DNA of 64,000 bases from Eimeria necatrix (taxonomy: Eukaryota; Apicomplexa; Conoidasida; Eucoccidiorida; Eimeriidae): positions 1-64,000 of the forward strand of contig NW_013655336.1 in the NCBI RefSeq assembly GCF_000499385.1. The letters run 5' to 3'. Positions 21,622 through 34,451 of the stretch are shown piece by piece. A program made the translations under genes and the position numbers. Every line of letters starts with the position of its first letter. The stretch's first letter is position 1. The notes below the pieces were generated by a model. The model made no database searches. It was not told where the DNA came from and saw only the letters and a program-made list of their open reading frames with translations.

Positions 21622-24600
21622 CTACGGTTTTGGTATCAAACGCTTGAGGCCCATCAGCCTAAACGGCAGACAAATAAGCAGATAAAAGAACAACAAAAGT
21701 ACGTATGTACAGTGGCGCAAAGCAAAACAAAAAGACAGAGGCAACAGAGTGAACACACCTACTGAACGCGGGCCCTGAACCCCAAAGTAAATCCTACGGC
21801 ATGAACTCTGAGCTCACCACTGCCTGTTCGAGGCGTGCCATTCTGTAGCTGATAGGTCTGCGTGCAAACGCTGCGCCTGTGCAACATCCCCGCCTTGCAG
21901 AGCACTGCACAGGGCCACAACCTTCTCGCAGCCGCTCCCACTCAACTCGCCTTGCTGCAGCTGTGTAAAAAACAACAGCGCCAGCACGTCCACGATAGCG
22001 CATTGAAGTGCATGAGGCATCACTAGATACAAATGCGTAACAGCGCCAGCCGAAAGCCGCTATGTCTAAGCCGCATCCCCCACCCGAAAACCTTCAATAT
22101 GCAATCTTAATCCTAAGACCGAACAATAGTGGAGGAATAACCTTGAGAAGAAGGTCCTCCACCTTGTTTGAAAGGTCTTGGGCTGAGGGCCCCTGCTGCA
22201 TCTGCAACAAGCCGCTCAATACGCTGCGCACGAATGCCTGCGACAGAAGCAACAACAGCAGGTACTGGTCAACACACAGTGATTTCAAACGTCGCACCCT
22301 GTCTAGGTTTCGCAGTACTGCCAGAATTCCCCAGCATACCACGCAGCAACACAAGCACCAGTTACAAAAAAGGAGCACATACAGCAACAACACCAGCAGA
22401 AGAAACCAGCACTTGGTGCTCTTCCAGCAGCATCATGAGCAGAGTAAGTCCCAGCAGCTGCAGTTAGAGAAGCAATTATGGAAGCAACAACAGCAAGCGT
22501 AACAGCGGCCGCATGGTGTTCGCGTGTACCTGCTGGTCTGGTGGCAGAGCCTTTCCCTCCGTCCCTTTTTCGGAAGCTTTGTTTATGCCCATGTTTGCTG
22601 CATAGGTGCTCTTCGTTGCCCTTTGGTTCTGCAGCGCAATAAAGTTGAGCCCAAACTCATACAATGCGTCTAAATCATCTGCTGCCGTTGCTGTTATTCC
22701 TTTCAGTGTTGTCCCAGATACTTCTGTAAAACACTCCGTCATCTACATTTTTTGTCAGCCGCCTAGCTTTTCGAAAGCACATCTTTTGTGCTTTTTTCTC
22801 TGTCTGTAAGTATCTCGGCTCCTCTCCGAGTTGCACTTCGCCTGTGGATCCTTCTGCCTGTCTCTGTTTCCTCATTCCCTCTGCATTCTCCCCGTACATG
22901 CATATTTTCTATCTGTAGGGCTGAAACAAAACACCCCTGCCTAAGCGTCTGTGAACACCCTTCTTGTTTCTTTCGCGTGCTCAGCCCCTGCCCTTGCTCC
23001 AAGCTTACGAGTTGTGCTGCTGTAGGTATTGGCCAAGGTACCGGCATGCCAGGTTTTACAGGCTGGGCTCCAACAGTGGGAGCAGAATATGGGGCAGGAC
23101 TGTGGCCACCCTCGCCAGTTGGAGGCAAGCGGGGAAATCCACCCGCATGTCCAAAACCGGAAGCACCAGGCCCAGGGGTCATTAGCGGCCCCGGGGGGGC
23201 CGCCAACGATCCCCCAGGTGCGCCCCCAAGAGCACCCGTCCCACCACCGATATTACCGGTAGACGCGTTTGAAGGCGCCGGTGCTGACTGTGGTGCAGTG
23301 AAACCGAAGGAAGATGCTGGAGCAGCTGGTCTGAGTACGCTACCTCCGGGAACAGCTGTCCCACAAGCAGCAGCAGACACTGGGGGTGGCGGCACGCCCC
23401 TTGGGCCGCCCAAGGCAGGGGAAGGGCTCATGAAGCCCGCGGAGGAGATAGGGGCTCCCCGTGAAACAGAACCCGGATTCTGCGGGAACATGTCTCGTTG
23501 CTGGTGATGCTGATGCTGCTGCTGTGAACCTGCAGTAGTGAAGCACACACAAGGCAGCATATGCGCCATAGAGCAAACCTCTGCCGTTCAGTGAGGCCAC
23601 TGGGGAGTTATCTGGGACACTACGCGGCCGAAACAGCAGAATCTTGCTCTTTCCTACCGTTGGGAAGAAACCCTTGTTGCAGTCCGTTAGTAGCTGGCGA
23701 GGGTCTGTGTACCGGCGCTAAAGCACCTGATTGAGTGGAAGGCCCTGAGGGTGGTACCATGCGGGGAACACCGAACTGCTGCGACTGCTGCTGCACCTGT
23801 TGCTGCTGCTGCTGGGGTGGGGGAGCAGAAGGAACATCATGGCCCCTCTGCTGCTGCTGCAGAAACGGAGGCTGCTGTTGTTGCAGCGATGGCTGAGCCG
23901 GGGGCATCGAGCGCACTGGCTGCCGCTGCTGCTGCTGCTGGCGCTGCATGGCCCCGCCAAACCCCGAGCTCTCCGTAGGCAGATTGGGAGAAGTAAATCC
24001 TGCTCGCTCCATTGCTGTAGGGTTGCTGTAATACAGACGCATGGCCAGCTCAAGCGCTGCAGCACGCAGGGAGGACTCTAGGGTCTGCTGACCTGAACCA
24101 GCTGTTGCCGCTCCATCTGTTATGCTGCTCATGTTGCTGCTACCAACTCCCAAATACAACCGTAGCACCAACATCGCGCACGATCCACATGAAAGGCTGC
24201 TTGCCTCGTTTGCGTATGCACTGTAGCAGCAGCACGCAGCCACAAAAGCAGCACAGAAGCCGCAGATGGTACGCTGTGCTCAACAAAGCAACGACTGCAG
24301 CTTGGGCACAGCGACAACTGAAACGTTTGGTAAATAGAATACCATCAGATTAGCAGCGTAGAGGCCAGCTAGCAGAACAGCAGTACCACAAAAAACAAAC
24401 CTAACAACAAACCTAACACCAGCAACTCGTGTCTCACAGTGCGACCCTTTCGAATGCAGGGCAAGCGCCCTGGAAATTTGCTGCCGCTCTAAAGACGAGC
24501 ATTTTTTGGATAGTATTGAAAAGCTGCTGGGCGAAGTAGTTGCTGCTGCTGTTGCTGCTGCTCTTGCTGCGGTGTGTGTAGATTCTCTGCTGTAGCTGCT

Positions 24601-26033
24601 GCAGCCAGATGTCGCATGCAGCTGGGAAATCACGTGACGTGATGAAACACACTAGGGCCCCCTTCAAGTCCCCCGACACAGACAGCCGCTCCCCTAATTG
24701 CCCTGACGAGACGCATCATCCCAATAAACAAAAATTGTCGCAACAGGGCAGCACAAAGGACCAAGAAAAGCATACTAGCTGGAGCACCATAACTGGAAGC
24801 TCATCGCCAATGTGAATGGTACGCTCCTTCAGCATTAGGGTCTGAAGCCGGCTAAACGCTTATGGCTTGGAATTTATTACTTACGCGCAAGTCGGTAATA
24901 TGTGTCCTTGTCGCGCGCGTAGCTCCCTAAGAGCCGCAGAGCCTCACGCCAGCATACCAACGAAACTTCCGTAACTAAGCTGTCCAGGCAATCTAGCACC
25001 GCGAAACCGAAGAGCTGCAGGGAACAGTAGCAGCAAAATTGAAAACACGAATGACAAGGAAGAAAAGACCGACAGCGCACACGCCACAAAAAATCCATGT
25101 ACCAAAAGTGGGCATCCATCGTTTTTGCTGATGCTTGTGCTGATGCTACTGCTGATGCCACTGAGATCGCTAATACCGCCTTTCCAGTGCTGCGCCTGCC
25201 CACTACTGCTGCGCCCGCACCTTGAAGAATTCGTCCTGCATGTTGTGTACATACGCCTCCGCAACTGTGCGCCAAATGGCGAGGCCTTGGCCTTCCGCTG
25301 CTTCCCAAAGACACGCGTTGCTGCTCTGGCGCTGCTGCTGCTGTTGCTGCTGCTGAGGTAGCGGCGCTGCTGCTGCGGCTCCCGCCAGAAGCAGCGCATC
25401 GCTAAGCGTCCCGTAAACCTTCAGCAGCTCCACAGCCCCTTCTATAGAACCAGTAAGAAGGCATTCCCGCAGAAGCTGCCATGGCGCGGATGCTGCAGCA
25501 CAACAGTACGCACGAGGATGCGAATGCTGCGACGTTGCCTCTGCTGCTGCTGGTGCCGCAACTGTTGTTGTTCCTTCATGTTCTGCTACAGTAAAGAGGC
25601 CAGCGCACTGTTAACTGTACGGATGCGTAAGAAATACGCTATCAGCGACAGCAACTCACTCCAGTCAATATCGCCATGCTGTGAAGACGCCTTGTTGCTG
25701 GCTGGATTTGGCTTGACTGCCTGCTCTTGCTGTTGTTGTTGTTGCTGGGGCATGTCATCGGATGCGGATTCTTCTTCTCTTTGTTGCTCCTGTTGATCCT
25801 TCGAGGGTTCTCGTTCCTCTGCCCCCCCGAGTTGTGAAAAAAACTCTGAGCAGTAGCAGCGAGAACAGCAGCAACAGAAGCATCTCGACAGGTCGGCTAA
25901 AAAGTCAGTTCGTCAGTCCTACACTGCCAGCCATCAACTGAACACCATCGGAAGCAAGATGCCTTGCTACCTTTTGGGCTAACTGGAATAACATGCGACT
26001 GACTTTCGGGGTCCACTGCAGTCAAGGCAGCAA

Positions 26034-26077
<44 letters not shown>

Positions 26078-29000
26078 GTTCCGTTGCCATTACTCAACGG
26101 GTAGCCTGGGTATGACCCAGGCCCGTCGATGTATCCTTGCTGTTGCTGCTGGTGCTGCTGCGGGTGCATGGCATAGCCGTACATGGGCTGCTGCTGCATC
26201 TGCTGTTGCATTTGCATCTGTTGTTCTTGCTCCTGCTGCTGTTCTAGCAACAGCTGCTTCTGCCGCTGCTGTTCTTGCACAGATGGCAGTGGATGGCCCA
26301 GAAGTGTCTCAAGCTTTTGCTGTAACTCCTCTCTGCTGCTCCCTCCGAGGTTCGGTATGCGCTGCAGAAATTAGGAACAATAAAAAGGGCAGCTTGAAAA
26401 TCAAGCAATGGCACAACCAGCGCCAGCAACAGCTCTGGGAGCATGAAGCAGGAAATAGAAGCTCACTCCGTTCAGTGTGTCAAGCAGCGCCGACCAGACT
26501 TCTCGGTCTTCCGACTCACTCTTGTGCTGCTGCCGCTCCATTTGCTGAAGCTGGAGTGTGCAGATATCCGCCCAACACTGCTGCCTTATAAGCCCGTCTA
26601 GCTGTTGCACCTGTGAAGCAAATGCTGCTGGAAGCTGGCATGTTCCCTGTGCGTCTGTCTCTTCGACCTTCGTTTCTGTAAATTCCTCGATGGACCTCAG
26701 CATCAACGCAGAATGAGACAGAGAAGTCGAGTAGGCTAGCCGCCCGCTACTGCTGAAATCGATAGCTCGTGGCTTCTGCAGCAGCAACAGCAGAAGCATC
26801 AGCAAATGCGAATTCAGTAGCAGGCAAACAGACAATATGGCCACCTACAACCGAATTCCTCACGGCTTCCGCCAGTTCTTGTACCATTAGCAGCAGCATC
26901 AGGCGCAAGCAGCAGCGCCATCGCTCCGCATCACATTCGTCCTCAAAAGAAGCAGCAGCACCCTTAGCAGCGCTAGCAGAATGAGCTCGCTAAAATAAAG
27001 TGGAAGCGATATCATAAGCAATACTCTGCACGATTCCTCTCCTTAGTGTAGCAATGTGTTTCCATTCAGGGGGATGGTCCCGACCTTGAACCAAGACGGT
27101 ATAAAATTGCTGCTAGAGGGCCCCATGATTCTAGAGTCTTCTGGTGGATAGAAACGGTCTGCTGCTGCTGATGGAGACCCCCCAGCACAATTGGAAGCTA
27201 GCAACGAGCACACAGAAACCTGCATGGGTGTCGCTGCTGCATATACACCTGGCGCTGTTGGCGACCACAAAACCTGCATATACGGCTCGACTGCCTGTTG
27301 CTGCACGTACACCTCAATGCCACTGCTGTGAGTCTGCTGCTGTTGCTGGACTGATTCTTCCGGCAACCACCAACAAACCAACCGGCTGTCGCGCCCGCAT
27401 GTTAGCTGCAGCAACACAGGCAGCATCGGCAGGAGCATGGATGATGCGAATGCCACAAAACGCACCACAACATCTGCAGCCAGGCTCGTAGCAGTATCCA
27501 GGAAAGCTGCAACTACTGCAATCTCGGTCTGTTGTTGGCTTTCCTCATAGAACAGCCAACAACAGCCTGCATCAAAGCCACAACTAGCTGCAGCAGCAGT
27601 AACAGCAGCAACAGAAGCGACGAACCACCATGCGGCTATCCGCCGGGCACAGTGAGGCAGATACAATTCCACGAGTATGGCCGTAAGGAGGTTGTGGAAT
27701 GGCTTCTTTCAAAGGGAATGTTGCGTTGCGTAGGTCCCAAAGCTGGAAATACACAAGCAAAGAAACTACAAGGGGAGGCGGGCAGCTGATGCAATGCCCC
27801 GTTTGCTTATTTAGTAGTGCAGACAATCCTCCCAAAATACAATCTACAAAAGGGAAGGCAGAAGAATGAGCAGGAAAAGTCAAGCACAGGCTGACAGCTA
27901 AACGCAGACAACCGCGAAAACTATGCGACGACAATATGAGGGAGCTGGACGAGATGCACCCTCAATCCTACCTGCGGCGAAGGTTTTCTATCATCGTCGT
28001 AAACTAGTAAAAGCTGTGTTGGCTGATTTGGCAGCCACAAAACTGAACTTGGACGCGAATGGCGGTGTTGCGGGTCGCAGAAGCTGCGAAGACACGGAAG
28101 GTACAGGGCTTCACGCCATCGGTGAGCCGGACAGTACAGCTGTGTCCCTGTCAATGCTTTGACAAGTTCATAGAAGCAACAGAACCAACAACAAGAAAAG
28201 CAACTGCCATAACAGCAACAGAAGTCGTGCCAACAATAGCCGACGTAGCCAACTCAGCAGCAGCAACTACAGTAGTAATGGTAGGCATCACCTGATAGCG
28301 TGCTTCCTCTGCTTCAGATCCCAGACAACAGTCTGCCCCGTGCCAGTGCCGGTAGCGATGATATGTGCCACCGAAGCGTTCCAGCTAAGACAGGTGCACT
28401 CGCAGTCATCACCTGCTGGATTAAACAATAGGCCACGCACAATGAGACTGTTCACTGCGAAGTGAATGAACCCTACGCTTGCAAAAAGAAACAAACGCCG
28501 ATGGCATACTACGTGAGTCCAATAGGGCGGAGTTAATGCAGTGGCTACCACATCCAAACGCACACAGTCCCTTTCCATCTGTATGCGTAATTGTGTTCCT
28601 GATTGTATGTGCGTTTGTGTTGTCTCTGCTCGTATATGTCGTCTCTCCCTGTGTACTGATTCACGTGTAACCCCCTTCGCATCCAAAGTCCCCATATTTC
28701 TCCCTACCTCCACAAATATGTAGCAGGCTACAGAGTTTCCTAGCAAGCCAACAGGCTCGAAAATCCAGTGCTCAGCTACACGATTTGCTAGCTCCCACGC
28801 AACTTCACTAGATGGCGCGTTGGCCGCTTGAATAGTTAAATTCCGTTGATAGTTCGGTAGCTGATTGTTCAACACAGCCTTTACCTAGTCTGCCGGTTCG
28901 CTATATAGTTAGTGAACTCCAGTCGAGTTGCATTTACCTGCTCCATCCGCTCCGGGTTTGTGTGCAACTGCTTCCGTAGCAATCTCAACATCGACTATGG

Positions 29001-29964
29001 AAAGGCCGCCGCTGCTCGTGCCAGCAGCTAGCAACGAGGGCCGCAGCGAATTGAACTGCAACGCCTGCACGCGCTGTCCCCGCTGGACCTCCACCGTCTG
29101 CAGCAAACCCGAGGTCCCACTATCACCAGAGGCCACGCCCTGACTACAGAAAGGCGAAGGCACAGGTACAGGCACAAAAACCAGGTAGGGATGAAGACAG
29201 GACACGCAAAAGCAACGCGGCATCACTGATCTGCGCAGATACACTTTATTTGGACCGTTTGATCCTGTCCAGCTTGCTGAAGTCCACAATTAAGTCAGTA
29301 CTTGATTCACCATAAGACGGAGGAGGAAAGACAAGGAAATCCACGCAAAGATAGGGGAAGAACCACACATACAGACGCAGAAATAACAACAATGAAAAGT
29401 GTACAGAAACAAAACCGGCAACGACCCCGGCAGAGTCAATAAGAGAGACAAACAAAAACCAAAACTGGCAGATCCAAATGTATTCCAAAAACAAACATGC
29501 CGAAACGAAGAAAAACCTAGGCACAGCACATCATTTTCACAGCAAACGCAGCAGCAGCGGCACTAGCGACGACGGTAGGGGCAAAAAATGCCGCACTTGA
29601 GTATGTCGCCGGCATTCCAGAGAGTGACATCTCCTTCAGACATGCCACCCGCGACGAGGCAGGCATTCACTGAGCCTAAGTCGGCAGTTATGGCGGTGGC
29701 TATGCACTGGAAGGGAGAGGGAGCTCCCACAGAAGCAACAACTGGAAGAGAGGCGCTGGGAGATGACAAATCGAAGGAGGCAAACTCCAGCCGAGGATCA
29801 ACACCCATGGTACCCAGCGCCAGCAGCTCCCGGCTCCCCCCATCCCCTCCTGTGCTGCTAGTATTGCTGCTGCTGCTGCTGGTGCCTTCCTGCGCCGAGA
29901 GACCCCAAGCGCCTGAGGGGCACCAAGCCACCGCGGCGCTGCGCGTGAGATTCTTTAAGCTCAT
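21622..29964 (-). CDS. SEC31: Protein transport protein SEC31 (COPII outer coat), 18 exons
   Basis: Exons: 29964-29597, 29143-28938, 28412-28292, 28083-27972, 27742-27626, 27405-27085, 26775-26467, 26361-25971, 25845-25660, 25585-25221, 25014-24885, 24702-24438, 24139-23658, 23529-23009, 22628-22530, 22237-22142, 21960-21818, 21658-21622. All phases agree, giving 1422 residues. Residues 1-430 form the WD40 propeller (starts MSLKNLTRSAAVAW; blades with TVVWDLK, LWDLRN, LTCGRDSRLVCW). Residues 430-1000 are the helical ACE1-type scaffold (WREALRLLGSYA, LGERLSVSGDLKGALVCF), with a poly-Gln insert near 540-630. Residues 1000-1300 are Gln- then Pro/Gly-rich, with PGMPVPWPIPT. The last 90 residues are the SRA1-like domain ending LMGLKRLIPKP. 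SEC31 with SEC13 builds the outer cage of ER-exit vesicles. Junctions 12/13 and 14/15 are less certain. Two acceptors are NAGNAG doublets. Confidence 0.93.
26035..26076 (-). repeat. Pure (CTG)14 microsatellite in SEC31 exon 8
   Basis: Fourteen uninterrupted CTG units on the plus strand. Read on the minus strand as CAG, they encode the poly-Gln tract of SEC31. The uniform codon use points to triplet slippage. Confidence 0.95.
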
Positions 29965-31357
29965 TGCTGCTGCGGGCGAGGTGGTGGGGAGAGACACAAG
30001 CTGAGCAGCACAGCAAGGCTCAGCCTCGAGAGCAACTTACTCACAGACTAAACACGAACAGCAGAATCAGCAACAGGCACGGAAAAGAAAAGGGAGATGC
30101 TGCTGAGGAGATGAAGACAGACACAAATGGTGACGGGCAAAAATTGCCCTAAGTCAGATATGCTACCAACAGTGAGCGCCGACTTCCTGCTGTGGCGGCT
30201 CTTCCTGCTGCTGCTCCAGCGCCTGTCGCCACCCTCTGCGGCAGTTCTAAGGTCCAGTTGTGTTTTTTCCTGGTAACTTTCCGTTCAGAAGTACTCAGAG
30301 ACGGCAAGCGGCGCCGCTGTTTATCGACCGCTGCCGCCTCTGGTACTGCCGCTGCTGCGGTTCATGCTGCTGCTGCTGCTGCTGCTGCATGTCTAATGAT
30401 CAGCGCGTTGACGCACTGCAATGCGCAGTTTGTACCCTATTTTACAAGCAGACCCTAGCTATACTAATAATCTGCCCAGCATATCATATAGAAGGCCGTA
30501 TCGCAAAACAGGGAGTCTTGAGGGTCGTCATGATGAATAGAACAGGATCGTTTCACCCGTGAGCAGTGCGCTGCGCCACCATACACAGGCGCCTCATAGA
30601 CCACTGGGTGTCGTTTCTACCCCTTGCAACGCATTTGGCTACGTCTATTCCTTTTGACGCCATTGCACTATGGCGCTAGGCTTCATGTGACGGCTTTCCA
30701 GGCCTACAGACACCACTCGATAAAGCACAAGTAGCGCTTCTGCGGAAGCGAACCAAGTTCGAGTGAAGAATATAGTCCTGCGTTGGTCGCTGCAAGCAGA
30801 GTCCAGCCAGGCGACAGTAGAGAGAGGAAGGAAGGCCTGTGGTGAGAGTGAGTGACGAGGGGAATGCGGGGCCCAGCTGCTCCCCATATTGTAAGTCAAG
30901 TACGCAATGAGGAACATAACAGCACCCTTTAGCGCGACGTTCGAGCACTTTCCTTGCTCAGTTCAACGCCCAGGGGTGATGAACGATGCCAAAATGGGAG
31001 GCAACTGAAGCGTCCCCCACCAGGTACGCCTCTGGCTGCGGGAGGCGTTGACTCAGACACCCTTCTTCAGGGGATACCTGGCGAGCTGTCACCCACAAAG
31101 CAGACATCAACTGATTTGAAAGGGGCATGCTTTTCCCATTAGTTTTGCTGGCCTTCCTTATGCCAGGGGTGCTTAGAACACGAAGGAGAGGCCATATCTG
31201 GTTTAGTTTCCCCTTATCACTCTAGCGGATTACAGACGGTCCTAGGCACTACTGCTTGGAAGCTACAGTACCCCACAGCCTCGATCCGTCAACAGGTCTC
31301 GATTGTTTCAGGCCTTGTGCACCTAGCTACGTGCTGTTGGGCTGACTTTGCCTCAAT
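29965..31357. other. Spacer upstream of SEC31
   Basis: Presumed SEC31 promoter side. It contains CTG-rich patches (about 30330-30390) whose frames read as Ala or Cys runs, and no recognised gene. The right end may include the decayed N-terminal part of the reverse-transcriptase relic. Confidence 0.4.
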
Positions 31358-31893
31358 ATGCCCCCTAGAACACCTCAAGTAAACATTGCCCTTGGGCAGC
31401 ACATGATGAACGCCTACATTGATGATGAAGACCTACATTGACGCAGCTCGGGACAAAATCTTTCGCTGCTCAGCACCAGTTCAGAATGAAGCTGTTTCGA
31501 AAGGAGCAGCACAACCTTACGTTTCGTTCTTCACCCCTCCTCAAAGTCGCGTGCAACGGCGAGCTGCTTATCAGCAAATCGAGAACACCAGCAAATAACT
31601 CGCATAGATTTGCCACAGACTCAGTAAGCAGAGAACAGCAAGTCCGGCAGCTTCCGGTGACTCATTATGTTTGCAACGCTAATGCCCCAGCGATTACGGG
31701 CGCACGGAGTCCGAAGGATTGGAGGCTTCAAACAGAGAGGGTTCGCATATCTCGTAAACTTCAGCTTGAAGCTGTCATTAAGCTTGCTCCCGTGTCCGCA
31801 AGCCTCTGTTCACGCAAGACCAAAAGCCAGATATCAAGTTCACGTGCACATCTGGATCAGTTGAAAATGGGGAGCCAGAGAACAAGAGCGTAG
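31358..31893 (+). pseudogene. Ty3/gypsy-type reverse transcriptase relic
   Basis: From 31358 the plus frame reads MPPRTPQVNIALGQ and then, in register at 31415-31426, YIDD. This is the Met-Pro...Pro...Asn...Leu...Tyr-x-Asp-Asp palm region of retroelement reverse transcriptases with shortened spacing. A stop and a frameshift follow. The next frame (31438-31893) continues with LFRKEQHNLTFRSS and later LLISKS, in the places where Ty3/gypsy enzymes have the Leu-Arg-Lys...Leu...Lys-Cys-x-Phe and Gly-His-x-x-Ser segments. The reading is degenerate, so confidence is moderate. It lies in the 3' flank of the UBA-PUB gene and on the opposite strand to it. Confidence 0.5.
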
Positions 31894-31980
31894 CTTCTGG
31901 ATACGCTCTACCTAAGAGTCGGATCTTCCTTTCGCACCGCCGCAGCAAGTTGTCGCAGGTCATCGCAAGCTGCGAATACC

Positions 31981-34451
31981 TCATCCTCTCAACTGTCCAA
32001 TCAGCAAATCTAGGAACTTTACTGCCTGGGCCAGAATGAAACCATCTGGTTGCCCTTCAATGGCCAACGTCTCGCCTACAATAACGAAACAAGCGAACGT
32101 GACATCTTGCATGGCACTAAAGCAATTCTGTGCGAAAGTACACGGAGGGAGCAAGAAGAAACAGCCTGAAGCAACAGTTCGTATTCTGTACAGTGTGCTG
32201 CTCTGCAGGAGCAGCAAACTGTACAGGATACATGCCCTTTCCCGCCCTGGATTAAACTTTGTACACTGTGAGGAAACAATGCTCTACGAGTCAACGCCGT
32301 ACGTGTGCGCCCGGGTGGTAGCCTCTTACCCCTATCTTTGAAGCCACACGCCTCAAGAAGTTCCAGCGATCCTTCACACACCATGACGCGGGACTTGAAC
32401 GCCGCGTTCTCTTTTCTGAAAGGAGAATAAGAAACGTGTTGCCCCATCGTGATGCGATGCAACACCTCTTGTCCGGCCAGCACCACTAAAAGACTTTGCA
32501 ACATCTAGCATCTAGACACTACATGGATTATACTCTGAATCCACCTACTCCCCTGGAGTCTAAGCTGTTCCTTACCTGATGCGATGGTACTTGACATCTG
32601 TAGGGTGCTCTTTCGCGTTCATAACGTAGAGGCGCAATGTTGTCAAACAGACCAGAAGCTTCTGTGGCTCGTCTTTCCTATACCTTTTGAACAGAGCATT
32701 GCTAAAGAAAGCTACTTTATCCTTGCCGCTCATTTTCGACACCCGCTCCTCAACGTCGGCCTGGGAAGGATCATCAGGCATCTGTGCGCAGCACTTGAAC
32801 AACTTTGCGACCTCTCTTAATAGGCTGCTGCCGACTCTTATTCTCTATGGCGATCATCGATTAATCGTAGCACTTCCCCTCTTCGACGAAACATCTGCAT
32901 CTCTCTACGGCAGTAAAAAACCCATTACAACCAGAGTGCGTGCAGTCGGCCTTAGCGCTTGCAAAAGCAACGAAAACCCCTGAGCAGACCTCGCAGCCAA
33001 ATCTGTCTCTGTAGTCTTGACGTAGAAGTTCTCTTTGGCGTTCGCGCTCTTTCTTGGCCTCCTGAGCACTCAACAGCAAAAGAACCTGCATTTATGCTTG
33101 TCCCTGCTGGCTCAAAAAGGCTGCAGGGAGGACCAACACCATCGTGGGTCATTTCTAAGCACACACCACTGGAGCTCAGGACGGCAAACTCCACTTAGAA
33201 AGGGCGTAGTGGCGAGGACTTGATTGACTTTGGTCAGTTGGTTGTGGTCGTTCAGATACATGTGAAGATTTCGTCATTGTCCCGTGGATTGCATGTAGTA
33301 TTTCTAACCTCTTTCTCTCTCTGCAGCTGGCAAAGGGCTCGTTTCCTGGCCTCTTCTTCCAGCTTGGACTGCTGCTCCAGTATGGCCCGGGACTGCTGTA
33401 GTCTTAACCGTTCCTTTTCAATAGCCTCTTGCTTCTCCCGCTTCAGCCGCTCCTGAGCCCAGCAATAGCACCAATTACAGACACACGCCGGGATTTCACA
33501 GTCACTGGCAGATGCCCCCACATACGAGCAAGTAGCCTGTCGCAGAAAACCACGCAAGGCATCTGGTTCTGTCCCCGCGTATGTGCCGGACGCAATGTAA
33601 GCTGTGACGCGGCATGGACACGAAAAAAAAGAAAAGCCCTTACTTCTCTGAGTTTCTTCTGGAGTTCGTACGCCATTCGCTGCGCCTCCTCCTCCGACAG
33701 AGGTGTCTTTTTTGCCGGTTTGTGGGTAGCGAGCTCTTCTGGAGTCAGTGGATCATCGATGTCAGAGTCACCCTCGTGCTCTTCAATCCAAGACAAAGCC
33801 GTCTCCAAAGTGGCGGGACCCCCCCGGGTCGCAAGCAACGCCCGCCCAGCTCGCGCCTCGCTGAAACCCATTTCCTTCAAGTGTGCAAGAAGCTATTCGG
33901 CAGATAAGGCGCAAACACAAATAATGAGGAAAAACTGGAGACAAAAATGAAGGATAAACGAGTAGGATGCTTTTGAGCTCTCTTTCTTTCGGTGGTGCGA
34001 TTGAGGAGAGCCGAATTATCAGCCGGAACACGGAATAAACAGAAAAACTGCTACGTCCTTTGCCTTGGGTGACTATTCCTGGTACCATTTCGGCCGGTGT
34101 TGCTGCCGCTGAAGGGGCTTAGGAGAGGATCAGTCTCACGCTGGCATCAACAAGATCGGAGAGGGCTGGACAGGCTGGATCTGAGAAGACAGATACAAAA
34201 GCACATACGAAAGATACTCCTGTGGCTTGAATGCAGGTCCGCGTGCTGTGTTTTACTGTGCTCCACTGAGCTGGCCTTTTGACCTTTGACCCACCGTTGG
34301 TATTTGCATCCTGCTCGGTGCACTGCGGCGACTCGCTCTTCATTGGAGCAATCGACGATTCAGCACCTTCTTTAGTCCCTGCATCTTCTTGTGGATTCGT
34401 CTCCTCCTCTACTCCCACTAGTGAGACGTCCGAGTCTTTTCCGTTCTCCAT
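31981..34451 (-). CDS. UBA and PUB domain protein (putative p97/CDC48 cofactor)
   Basis: Seven exons: 34451-34284, 33892-33644, 33452-33309, 33061-32990, 32781-32576, 32415-32330 and 32075-31981; 339 residues with consistent phases. After an acidic N-terminus, residues 57-100 form a UBA domain (LLAHLKEMGFSEARAGRALL, then SWIEEHEGD), which binds ubiquitin. Residues 100-210 are a highly charged Arg/Glu/Gln coiled coil. Residues 212-339 form a PUB/PUG domain (RKDEPQKLLVCLTTLRLYV, EHPTDVKYHRIR, ELLEACGF, DGFILAQAVKFLDLL), which in other proteins docks on the C-terminal tail of the p97/CDC48 ATPase. The protein thus probably links ubiquitinated clients to CDC48 in the cytosol. No UBX or PAW domain is seen, so it is not peptide N-glycanase. 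Domain calls are firm; the client pathway is inferred. Confidence 0.9.

Noticed and set aside
22788..23507. Long plus-strand frame
   Set aside because: It is opposite the Pro/Gly/Ala-rich exon 14 of SEC31, which fits family, phase and splice sites; this is a shadow.
29246..29340. Possible extra SEC31 exon reading DLIVDFSKLDRIK
   Set aside because: Exon 1 and exon 2 already join in phase and match SEC31 blade order without it, so it falls inside intron 1.
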